A program made the position numbers and the translations under genes. Positions 35,950 through 44,600 of a DNA stretch of 64,000 nt are shown one piece after another (positions within the stretch are counted from its first letter, which is position 1; every line of letters starts with the position of its first letter). This stretch comes from Solimonas marina. GTDB lineage: Bacteria > Pseudomonadota > Gammaproteobacteria > Nevskiales > Nevskiaceae. The DNA is taken from contig NZ_JAAVXB010000003.1 in NCBI RefSeq assembly GCF_012241385.1, forward strand, positions 372,001-436,000, in the 5' to 3' direction. The notes under the pieces were generated by a model. The model was not told where the DNA came from and searched no databases. It saw nothing but the letters and a program-made list of their open reading frames with translations.

Positions 35950-37110
35950 ATGCGGCGGCGGCCGTCGGCTTGGGTGTCGTGGCTGTGCGGTGCATGGCTT
36001 GGTGCGCTGGCGTGGCCGGCGTCCGCGCATCTGCTGAACATGACGCGCGTGCAGGCCGACATCGCGGCCGACGGCACGGTCGATGTGTCGGTCTCACTCG
36101 ATCTGACGCGAGAGACCGGCGGGCCGCGCGTTTACTACCGGCTCAGCCGTGCCGCCGCGCCGCTCGACGACAGCACGCTACGGCCGATGATCGAGCATCT
36201 GGCGGCGGCGATCGACTTGCGTGTCGATGGCCAGCCGATCCGGCTGGCACCGGTCGCGGTGGCGATGCCGCAGAACCGCGAGGCCGAGTTCCTCAATCCC
36301 GTGAACTGGCCGATGACCGAGGTGAAGCTGAGCGGCCACCTGCCGGAGCAGCCGGCGGGCGCACCGGGACAGGTGATTGGCCGCTTCGATCCGTCGTTCG
36401 CGTTCGAGGAGCCGATCTCGCTGACCCTGCATACGCTCGCCGACGGTCGGCACATGACGCGCTGGCTGGTCGCCGGTCAGCTCGGCCCGAAGTTCCCGCT
36501 GCAGGCACCGCCGCCCGGCGCGCAGCGGCACGACGCCGGCGATGCGCACGCCGGCCTGAAGACGCTGTTGCAGTACCTGCGCTTCGGGTTCCTGCACATT
36601 CTGCCGCAGGGGCTCGATCACGTACTGTTCGTCGTCGGCCTGTACCTCGGCGCACGCAATCTGCGCATGCTGCTGTTGTTCGTGACCAGCTTCACGCTGG
36701 CGCATTCGGTGACATTGATCCTGTCGAGCTTCGGCGCCGTGCGCGTGCCGTCTTCCATCGTCGAGCCAGCGATTGCGATGTCGATCGCCTGGATCGCGAT
36801 CGAGAACATCGTCTTCACCCGCGTCCATGTCTGGCGCGCCGCCGTGGTCTTCGCGTTCGGCCTGTTGCACGGCCTGGGCTTCGCTGCGGCACTGCGCGAG
36901 CTGGGGCTGCCGCCGCAAAACTTCCTCGGTTCGCTGGTCAGCTTCAACGTCGGCGTCGAGCTCGGCCAGCTGACGGTCGTCGCGATCGCGCTGCTGCTGA
37001 CCGGCTGGTTCCGCCGGCGCATCTGGTATCGCAAGCTCGTGATCGTGCCCGGCTCGCTGGTCATCGCCGCGATCGCGCTGGTCTGGACGGTGCAGCGGAT
37101 CGCGTTCTGA
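35950..37110 (+). CDS. HupE/UreJ-family membrane protein with periplasmic domain
   Basis: A 386-residue protein. It has a signal peptide (cleavage after WPASA), an N-terminal extracytoplasmic beta-rich domain of about 200 residues, and about six C-terminal membrane helices with FGFLHILPQGLDHVLFVVGL, FTLAHSVTLIL and FGLLHGLGFA. The His-rich helices are those of HupE/UreJ nickel/cobalt-type permeases. The gene begins 5 bases after the amidohydrolase and is surely cotranscribed. A role in metal supply or export for the preceding metalloenzyme is possible, but the transported ion is not shown by the sequence. Confidence 0.85.
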   Translation: MRRRPSAWVSWLCGAWLGALAWPASAHLLNMTRVQADIAADGTVDVSVSLDLTRETGGPRVYYRLSRAAAPLDDSTLRPMIEHLAAAIDLRVDGQPIRLAPVAVAMPQNREAEFLNPVNWPMTEVKLSGHLPEQPAGAPGQVIGRFDPSFAFEEPISLTLHTLADGRHMTRWLVAGQLGPKFPLQAPPPGAQRHDAGDAHAGLKTLLQYLRFGFLHILPQGLDHVLFVVGLYLGARNLRMLLLFVTSFTLAHSVTLILSSFGAVRVPSSIVEPAIAMSIAWIAIENIVFTRVHVWRAAVVFAFGLLHGLGFAAALRELGLPPQNFLGSLVSFNVGVELGQLTVVAIALLLTGWFRRRIWYRKLVIVPGSLVIAAIALVWTVQRIAF

Positions 37111-37221
37111 TCGCGGCTCCCAGTGTGAAGTCGGTCACAAACGGGGGCGCTGCTGACGATTTACTTGCCGGCGGCTGTCCGCTAGCCTCGAGTGACGGCA
37201 TGACCAGATCAGGGAATGGCA

Positions 37222-38070
37222 ATGGCGACGTTTCGAGGCATTACGGGGCGCTCAATCGAGCGGCGGGGGATGTTGCCGCGAATACTGATCGCAGGCGCCA
37301 TCGCCGCTACGCTGTCGGCCTGCAATGGCAGTGGCGATACGAATGGCATGTTCCGGCTGGTCAACGGCATCGCCGATTCGGGCGGGCTCACCGCGCAAGT
37401 GCCCGATCTTTCGCCGCTGGGGCCCGTCGACTTCGGCAGTGTCAGTGATCAAATCGAGGTGGCCCGCGGCAGTGGGGCGTACGCCGTCACGCTGACGCCC
37501 GAAGCGAATGCGGACGCCGCGTTCACGGCCTCCGCGGTTCCGGTCAGCAAAGGGCAGCTGACGACACTGTTCGGCTACGGCAGCATTGCCGATGGGACGC
37601 AGGGCGCGCTCAGCGCCCAGCTGTCGCTGGACGCGCCGGCGGACGGCCAGCTGTCGATGCAGGCCGTCAATGCCGCCGAGGCCGCAAGCACCGGAACGCT
37701 CCCGTCAGGAATGACCTTTTCGTTCTCGGCCACGAGCGGCACCGCGGCTGCCGACCTGTCGGCAGACTTCGGCTCGGTCAGCGCAGACGATGCCGGCGCG
37801 CTGGCGGCGGGGACCTACGAGATTCAGGTCACGCCGTACGATCCGGCATGCAGCAGCAGCGGATCACAGTGTCCGACGATTCTTTATGCGCCGATTTTCG
37901 ACAGCGGCGCGCAGGGCGTGACGCTGCCGACCACGGGTGGCTCGAGCATCGTGCAGATCGCCGCCATCGATGCGACCGAGGATGAGCAAGCCGAATACGG
38001 GTCGTCGATCGTGCTGCTGCTGATCGACAGCGACGGCCACGTCACGCGGCTGTACAACGCGCAGTCCTGA
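37222..38070 (+). CDS. DUF4397 domain lipoprotein
   Basis: A 282-residue lipoprotein with lipobox LSAC and a DUF4397-like domain starting at MFRLVNGIADSGGLTAQV. The sequence is Ala/Asp/Ser-rich and beta-structured, with two cysteines in CSSSGSQC. The ATG at 37222 is chosen because AGGGA at 37211-37215 is 6 bases upstream; the ATG at 37216 abuts that site. Function is unknown. It could be anchored in the outer membrane and bind a ligand or cell-wall component. Confidence 0.8.
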   Translation: MATFRGITGRSIERRGMLPRILIAGAIAATLSACNGSGDTNGMFRLVNGIADSGGLTAQVPDLSPLGPVDFGSVSDQIEVARGSGAYAVTLTPEANADAAFTASAVPVSKGQLTTLFGYGSIADGTQGALSAQLSLDAPADGQLSMQAVNAAEAASTGTLPSGMTFSFSATSGTAAADLSADFGSVSADDAGALAAGTYEIQVTPYDPACSSSGSQCPTILYAPIFDSGAQGVTLPTTGGSSIVQIAAIDATEDEQAEYGSSIVLLLIDSDGHVTRLYNAQS

Positions 38071-38233
38071 GCGGGCGCTGCGGCGGCGGCGCGCGTGATG
38101 CGCGTGCCGGCAGCTTGCTGTCGATGATTTCACGGGCCTCGCCACTCGCGCTCGGCTATCGTCGGCCGATGCCGCGATCGTGTCGGGTTGCGGCCCCAGG
38201 CGGCCGGGACGCCCCCTGCTCAGGAGTCCGTCC

Positions 38234-38725
38234 ATGTCCGCGTTCGCCGCCCGCTCGTTGGCGCTTGCCGCCTCGCTTGCCGCCTCGCTCGCCGCCGCTT
38301 CCGCCCTCGCTGCACCGACCGCGTCCAGCGGCGCGTTTCACGAGGTGCACGCCTATTGGAGCAACGGTGAGTTGCCGAAGCAGTTCAAGCTCGACATCAC
38401 GATCACCGTCGACGGCGACACGGTCTCGTACCGTGGCGTCAACAGCACCGATCGCACGCACCCGCATGTGGCGACGTGGTCCGGCAAGGCCGATGGACAA
38501 CTGCGCGCGTTCGATGGCGGCTATTTCGATCACATGGCGCTGCGCGCGGTGGCTCCCGACGAGTATCTGATCGAGAAGTATCGCGAAGGCGTGCTGGTGG
38601 TGGGCGAGTTCTGGCGCTACGTTGCGAGTCGCGACGAGTGGGTGCGCCACGGCGTGGTCGCGCGCGCCGCCGCGGACGGCACGTCGAAGTCGTATATCGA
38701 GCGCTTCGCGCGTTCCAAGCCCTGA
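38234..38725 (+). CDS. Secreted hypothetical protein
   Basis: A 163-residue protein with a long Ala/Leu-rich signal peptide (cleavage near ASALA). The mature part is about 120 residues of mixed beta structure with HEVHAYWSNGELPKQFKLD and YRGVNSTDRTHPHV. I recognise no family. AGGAG lies 8 bases before the ATG. It stands alone between the DUF4397 lipoprotein and the convergent rarD. Confidence 0.75.
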   Translation: MSAFAARSLALAASLAASLAAASALAAPTASSGAFHEVHAYWSNGELPKQFKLDITITVDGDTVSYRGVNSTDRTHPHVATWSGKADGQLRAFDGGYFDHMALRAVAPDEYLIEKYREGVLVVGEFWRYVASRDEWVRHGVVARAAADGTSKSYIERFARSKP

Positions 38726-38729
38726 GGTC

Positions 38730-38752
38730 GGCGACGCCGGGGCGCCGTCGCC
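38730..38752. terminator. Hairpin between convergent genes
   Basis: GGCGACG (38730-38736) and CGTCGCC (38746-38752) can pair around a 9-base GC-rich loop, in the 49-base gap between the convergent hypothetical and rarD genes. There is no T-run, so it is only a weak terminator candidate. Confidence 0.35.
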
Positions 38753-38774
38753 GGCCTCGAGCCTGCGGCGTCGT

Positions 38775-39686
38775 TTATGCGGCGGCCGCCAGCGTCCGTG
38801 GTCGCCGCGCGCGCCAGAGTCCTTCGCCGGCGTAGACGAACAGCGCCGCCCAGATCAGGCCGAAGCCGATGGCCTGCACGTGCGTGAACGGTTCGCGGAA
38901 GAAGAACACGCCGCAGAGGAACTGCAGGGTCGGTGCCAGGTACTGCATCAGGCCGACCGTCGTCAGCGGGATGCGCCGTACGCCATAAGCGAACAGCACC
39001 AGCGGCACGGCGGTGACGACGCCGCTGGCGACCAGCAAGGTCGCCAGCAGCGGGCCGTGTGCGACGAACTGCATCTGGCCGGCGTGCAGCAGCCAAACCA
39101 GATAGGCGAGCATCACCGGCGTGATCAGCAGCGTTTCGACCGCGAGTCCGGCGACGGCGTCGACCACCGCCATCTTGCGCACCAGACCGTAGAGGCCGAA
39201 CGAGAACGCCAGACCCAGCGCGATCCACGGCGGCCGGCCGACCTGCCAGGTCAGCCAGGCGACGCCGAGTGCCGCGATCGCCACCGCCACCCACTGCGCG
39301 CGCGTGAGCGTTTCGCGCAGGATGAAGACGCCGAACAGCACGCTGACCAGCGGGTTGATGAAGTAGCCGAGGCTGGATTCGAGGACATGGCCGTTGCCGA
39401 CCGCCCAGACATAGATCAGCCAGTTGACGCTGATCAGCGTCGCCGAGGCGGTCAGCATCAGGCGCAGGCGCGGATTGCCGAGGATGCCGCGAATGACGCC
39501 GAGTTCGCCGCGCCAGGCGATGTAGCCGAACACGAACAAACAGGCCCAGGCCACGCGATGCGCCATGATTTCCAGTGCGCCGGTCGGCTTCAGTGCGCCG
39601 ATGTACAGCGGCAGCAGACCCCAGACCAGGAAGGCGATGAGGGCGGCGGCGAAGCCGCGTCTTGCGGTCGGATCGAGGTCGCTCAT
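38775..39686 (-). CDS. rarD: EamA-family transporter RarD
   Basis: A 303-residue, 10-helix drug/metabolite transporter. The start GFAAALIAFLVWGLLPLYIG and the block NWLIYVWAVGNGHVLESSLG are typical of RarD proteins, which were linked to chloramphenicol sensitivity but lack a firm substrate. The ATG overlaps the stop of the upstream gst gene by ATGA (39683-39686), so the two are translationally coupled. Longer in-frame extensions lie in the gst gene and are rejected. Confidence 0.93.
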   Translation of the reverse strand: MSDLDPTARRGFAAALIAFLVWGLLPLYIGALKPTGALEIMAHRVAWACLFVFGYIAWRGELGVIRGILGNPRLRLMLTASATLISVNWLIYVWAVGNGHVLESSLGYFINPLVSVLFGVFILRETLTRAQWVAVAIAALGVAWLTWQVGRPPWIALGLAFSFGLYGLVRKMAVVDAVAGLAVETLLITPVMLAYLVWLLHAGQMQFVAHGPLLATLLVASGVVTAVPLVLFAYGVRRIPLTTVGLMQYLAPTLQFLCGVFFFREPFTHVQAIGFGLIWAALFVYAGEGLWRARRPRTLAAAA

Positions 39687-40408
39687 GCGACATGCTCCTG
39701 TGTTGCGGTGAAGGCCGGCTGGCGTGCCGGCAACGGATCGTCGAGGCGGATGCACTCGTCGGCGAAGGCGCGGCGCACGCTGTCGTGCGCCAGGGTCCGC
39801 ATGCTCAGCGCCGTCCAGCGCGGGTAGTGCTGTTGCGGTTCGAAGCCGTAGCGCACCGCCCAGCGATAAAAGACGATCAGCATCGCGTCGACCAGACTGA
39901 AGGCGCCGAGCGCATAGCCGTTGTCGAGGATGTCCGCCGGCAGGCGCGATTCGAGGTCGGCCCAGTAGCGGCTCAGCAGCGCGCGGCCGCTGTCTTCGAC
40001 CGCGGCTTGCGCGGCGGCGTCCGCGGCATAGCGTGCCGGGTAGAACACCTGCATGAATGCGTGAGCGTGCACATCGGTCGCCAGCCACGACAGCCATTCC
40101 CAGGCCCGTGCCGCGGCGGTGGGGGCGACCGGTAGCAGTCCGGCGTGCGGGTGCCGGTCGACGAGCAGACGCAGGATCGCGAGGCTTTCGGTCAGCGTCT
40201 GCGCCTCGCCATCGACACGGTAGCTCAATACCGGCACGTGGCCGCGCGGGTTGACCGCCAGGAACTCGGGCTTGCGTTGGTCGCCCGCCGGCAACAGCAC
40301 ACGCGTCGTCGCATAGTCGGCATGACCGCCGGCCTGCAGCACTTCCAGCGCGATATGCACGGCCAGCGAGCAGGCGCCGGGGGCGTAGTAGAGGCGATAG
40401 TGCGGCAT
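39683..40408 (-). CDS. Glutathione S-transferase family protein
   Basis: A 241-residue GST. The N-terminal thioredoxin-like domain begins HYRLYYAPGACSLAVHIALE, with the beta-class PGACS catalytic cysteine/serine region and PVLSY and LTESLAIL for glutathione binding. The C-terminal part is all helical. The start is 40408; an extension upstream would run through the operator region. First gene of the gst-rarD pair, divergent from a LysR regulator. It may detoxify a compound also handled by RarD. Confidence 0.9.
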   Translation of the reverse strand: MPHYRLYYAPGACSLAVHIALEVLQAGGHADYATTRVLLPAGDQRKPEFLAVNPRGHVPVLSYRVDGEAQTLTESLAILRLLVDRHPHAGLLPVAPTAAARAWEWLSWLATDVHAHAFMQVFYPARYAADAAAQAAVEDSGRALLSRYWADLESRLPADILDNGYALGAFSLVDAMLIVFYRWAVRYGFEPQQHYPRWTALSMRTLAHDSVRRAFADECIRLDDPLPARQPAFTATQEHVA

Positions 40409-40487
40409 GTCGGTGCGGCGGCGGAGGGTGACGGGCGCGCAGTGTGCCGAGACCGGCAGCAACAGGGAATCGACGCGTGCTGTCGCC

Positions 40488-40510
40488 GGTTGTGAGCCGA
40501 ATTCACAACC
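40488..40510. promoter_or_regulatory. Palindromic LysR-type operator between gst and lysR
   Basis: GGTTGTGA (40488-40495) and TCACAACC (40503-40510) are a perfect inverted repeat with a 7-base spacer. The centre TGA-N7-TCA fits the LysR T-N11-A rule. It sits 28 bases before the LysR ATG and about 80 before gst, suitable for autorepression and control of gst-rarD. Confidence 0.72.
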
Positions 40511-40538
40511 AAGGTGTGCTGCGACATACACTGCCGTC

Positions 40539-41420
40539 ATGCCGACTCGCCTGCCGCCGCTCGCAACCCTGCAAGCCTTCGAAGCCGCCGTCCGCCATCA
40601 GTCATACACGCGGGCGGCGCAGGAGCTGGCCTTGACGCATGGTGCGATCAGCCATCACGTCTCGGCGCTCGAGGAGCGCCTGGGCTTGCGCCTGTTCGAG
40701 CGTGACGGCAACCGCATGGTGCCGACCGAGCATGGTCGCCTGTTGGTGGTGAAGGTGCGCCAGGCGCTGGGTCTGCTCGAGCGGGGCTTTGCGCGCGCCG
40801 GCCGCGACGAGCACGTGTCGTTGGCGGTCAGCGTGCTGCCGGCGCTCGCCAGCCGCTGGCTCGCGCCTCGGCTCCCGAACTTCGCCGAGCAACACCCGGA
40901 TATCGATCTTTGCCTCGACGTGCGCTCCGGCGTCGCCGATCTGGCGGCCGGCGACGCCGATGCGGCAATTCGTTATGGGCCTGGCGGCTGGCCGGATGTG
41001 CAGCAGGTTCGCCTGATGGGCGACGAGTTGTTGCCGGTCTGCGCGCCGCATTACCGCGGCGGCCGGCTGCCGGCCAGCGTCGCCGAGCTGGGCGATTGCA
41101 CGCTGCTGCGCAATCCGTGGGTGCCGTGGGAGCCGTGGCTGCACGCCGCAGGTGCCGAGTGGCGAGAACCGAAGCGCGGGCCGGTCTGCACAGATTCCGC
41201 CGTGCTGCTCGACATGGCCGCCACTGGCCTGGGCGTGGCGCTGGCGCGGCGCGTGTTCGACGACGGCGATTTGCGTAGTGGCCGTCTGGTTCGCGTGCTC
41301 GACATCAGCGTGCCGGACCCGTCGTCCTATTTCTTCGTCTGGCGTGCGGATCACCCGCAGATCGATGCGATTCATCTGCTACGCGACTGGTTGCTGGAGC
41401 AGGTTCTTCCAACAACATAG
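40539..41420 (+). CDS. LysR-type regulator (GcvA-like)
   Basis: A 293-residue LysR-family regulator. The start LPPLATLQAFEAAVRHQSYT and the HTH AAQELALTHGAISHHVSALE are those of the GcvA/AmpR branch. The effector domain has RYGPGGWP and LLRNPWVPWEPW. The ATG at 40539 lies 28 bases from the palindromic operator. Divergent from gst-rarD, which it probably controls. The inducer is unknown. Confidence 0.93.
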   Translation: MPTRLPPLATLQAFEAAVRHQSYTRAAQELALTHGAISHHVSALEERLGLRLFERDGNRMVPTEHGRLLVVKVRQALGLLERGFARAGRDEHVSLAVSVLPALASRWLAPRLPNFAEQHPDIDLCLDVRSGVADLAAGDADAAIRYGPGGWPDVQQVRLMGDELLPVCAPHYRGGRLPASVAELGDCTLLRNPWVPWEPWLHAAGAEWREPKRGPVCTDSAVLLDMAATGLGVALARRVFDDGDLRSGRLVRVLDISVPDPSSYFFVWRADHPQIDAIHLLRDWLLEQVLPTT

Positions 41421-41504
41421 CGTCACGAAAGTGTTTCGATCCGCGCCGATACGTAAGCCCGTTATTTTGCATGACGCGATGTAGGTATTATCCTACTTTG
41501 CAAG

Positions 41505-41657
41505 ATGGCGATCCCGCCGTCCATGCCGGAAGCGCCGATGCGTTACTACGACCCCCTGGAACAGCGGTTTCGCCTGAAGCGTCGTTACGTCTGGGCCTTC
41601 TGGGCGTTCTGTATCGGCATGGCGATCGGATTCAGTCTCGCCGCGACACAGGTCTGA
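41505..41657 (+). CDS. Small single-pass membrane protein (50 aa)
   Basis: A 50-residue frame with a Pro-rich start, a basic stretch (EQRFRLKRRYVW) and a C-terminal hydrophobic helix (AFWAFCIGMAIGFSLAATQV region), so positive-inside topology with the N-terminus in the cytoplasm. No strong ribosome site is visible, and in-frame ATGs at 41523 and 41538 are alternatives. A GTAGG-TATTAT-CCTAC inverted repeat at 41481-41496 lies just before it and contains a -10-like TATTAT. It ends 4 bases before the convergent lhr stop. Real, but unproven. Confidence 0.5.
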   Translation: MAIPPSMPEAPMRYYDPLEQRFRLKRRYVWAFWAFCIGMAIGFSLAATQV

Positions 41658-41661
41658 CGGC

Positions 41662-44600
41662 TCAGGAGTCCGCATCGTCCTCTTCGTGGACGGCGTGCCC
41701 CCCGCGACGAATCAGCCGCTGCTGCCATTCCCACTGCTGGCCCGTGTCGGCCGCTACGGCGTAGCGCGTCTCGCCGCCGACCAGGCTTGCCACCGGCGCT
41801 CCGTCACGAAACAGCACACGGTTGCTCGGCAGGCTGGGCACCCGCTCGCCGGGCACGATGCTGCCGGTCAGGTTCAGCGGGTCCGAGCCGGAAATGACGA
41901 CCAGATCGTCGCCGCGCGGTTCGCGGAAGCGGCGCAGGCTGGCGGCGGCTTCCGGCAGCGCGAACTGCTCGCCGGCGAAGCCGCTGACGAAACGACCGCC
42001 GCGAATCTCGCCGCGCGCTTCCAGGCGGCGCAACACGTAGAACAGTTCGCGCCACGGCGGTAGCTGCGGCTCGCGCTCGACCAGTTTGCGAAATACCACG
42101 CCGTAGCGCTTTAGCAGCGCCTGTGCGATGTGCTCGATGTCGTCGCCGCTGTGCGTGTCGTCGGCATGGCGGCGCTGCCGGACCAGCGTCCAGCGGCCAC
42201 CGCTTTCGAGGTTCTGGAACGCGGCGCGAACGCCGCCGCGACGCAGCCGACGCGCCTTGAGTTCGGCCGGCGCGATCAACGCGCGCAGGCCAGCAAAGCC
42301 GTCGGACGTGACCAGGCCATGGCTGACCAGCTCGCCGAGCGCGGTCTCGACTTCGCTGCGTAGGCGGCGTGTGTCGGCGACCAGATCGTCGAAGAACGAG
42401 GCGCCGTTCTGGCGTAGCGCATCGAGCACGGCGGCGGCGGCGCCCGACAGCTCGGGATCGCGATCGGGTACCGACTGCCAATGCGCGGCGAACTCGCGTG
42501 GCAGCAAGACGATCGGCGTTGCCCGCACCGGCGCGCTTTTGCGGCCCGCGGTGTCACCGCCGGGCGGGCGTTGCCAGATCACGCGGCCGGTTGCGCACAG
42601 TTGGTCGAGCCAGTGCGATTCGTACCAGCGCAGCCGCGCCGGCAGCAGCTCGCTTTCCCAGGCGCTGGCGGCGGCGGCAAAGCCCTCGAGCTGTGCCAGT
42701 ACCAGCTCCAGTGCGGCGGGGCCATCGCGGCGTTCGCCGCGCGTCAGGCCCTGCCAGTCGAACAGAAAGCGCATCAGGGCGGCGGGCGCCACCGGTTCGA
42801 ATTCGGCGCGTTTGCGGTCACGCGTGTAGCGGTGAATGCGCGCCAGACGGCGGCGCTCGCACCACTCGGTGTCGGCGCCGCGCGCGGCTGGCGTGAACGC
42901 GCCGCGCATGACATAGCCCTGCTGTTCGAGGGCCAGCAATGCCAGCGTCGTCGCGTCGGCGTCGAACCCGAGCGGTGCGCCGAGTTCCGTGGCGGTGACT
43001 GGCCCCAGCAGTTCGAGACGGCTGCGCATCAGCTCGCGCAGCGCGATGTCCGGTTCGATCTCGGAGCCGAGTTCTGGCGCGTCGCCGTCGACCGCGGCGT
43101 TCGGCAGCACGCTGCGCACTTCGCGCAGCCGCTCGGCGGCCACCCACAAGTCCTGGTCCGCGCCGTCCGGCGTGATGCGCGCGACGCGGCGTGCGCGCTG
43201 CAGTTCGGATAGCCAAGCGCGCCAGTCGCTGACCTCGCGATCGCTCAGGAAGCCGTGGACGACCAGCGCATCATGCAGCTCGTCGGCGTTGGCCGGCTCC
43301 GGGCGCATCTCCTCGCGCACGCGCTCGATCGCGGCGAGGTCGAGTTCGCCGAGGTCGCGTGCGCTGGCCGCCTCGGCGAAGCCGCCACCGCGCACCGCCA
43401 GCGTTCGTCGTTCCTCGGCCGGCGCGTCGTCGAGAAAGGCGTAGGGCTTGGCGTTGAGGATGGAGCCGGACAACGGCGACGGCGCGGTCAGGTCGCGGCA
43501 GACGATCTCGACAGCGCCGGATTCCATGCGCTTGAGCAGGGCGATGAAACCGTCGATGTCCATCACCTCGTGCAGGCAGTCTTCGAGCGCCTGATGCACG
43601 AGCGGATGATCGGGCACGTCGCGATCGCCGGGCAGGTTGTCCTGGCAGGCCACGGCATCGGGGAAGGCGTGCGTCAGCAGGTCTTCGGCATCCGAGCGCT
43701 GCCATTGCGGCGGGATGCGCTTGCCGTTGCGGTTGCGCGCCACCGCCAACGCCACCGATGCCGCCCAGCGCCAGCGTGTGCCGAACATCGGCGCCTGCAG
43801 TACCGCCTGTTCGAGCACATGCCGCGCGCTGTTCGAATGCAGGTAGTGGGCGACCTCCTCGAGCGGGAAGCTGTGCGTGGGCCCGAGCGACAGCACCAGC
43901 GCGTCGTCGAGCGCAGCGGCCTGCAACTCGAAGTTGAACTGTCGGCAGAAGCGTTTGCGCAGCGCCAGGCCCCAGGCGCGCATCACGCGCGAGCCCAGCG
44001 GTGCGTGGATGACCAGATGCGTGTCGCCGACCTCGTCGAAGAACCGTTCGAAGATGATGCGCTCGCGCGTCGGCAGCAGACCAAGCGCCACTTTGGCGCT
44101 GCCGTAGTAGTCGGCGAGCTGCACGGCGCCGCCGTCGTCGAGACCGTATTCGTCCTTGAGCCAGGCGACGCCGTCGTCGACGTCGTCGGACAGCAGCGCG
44201 TCGGCGCGCTCGCGCAGCTTCGACACTGCCAACGACAGTTCGTCGCTGCGCCCCGGCGATTCGCCGAGCCAGAACGGTAGCGTCGGCGGCATGCCCTTGG
44301 CGTCTTCGACGATGACGCGACCGGTCTCGACCTTGAGGATGCGATACGAGGTGTTGCCGAGTTGCACGATGTCGCCCGGCAGCGATTCGAATGCGAAGTC
44401 TTCGTTGAGCGTGCCGACGCGCAGGCCTTCGGGTGCGAGTTCGACGTCGGAATCGAACTGGTCGGGAATCGTGCCGGCATTGGTGACGGTCGTCAGCTTG
44501 GCGCCGCGGCGGCCGCGCAGGCGGCGGTTGACCGCATCGTAGTGCAGCAGCGCGCCGCGCCGGCCGCGACGCGTGACATAGCCGTCGGCGAGCATCTGCA

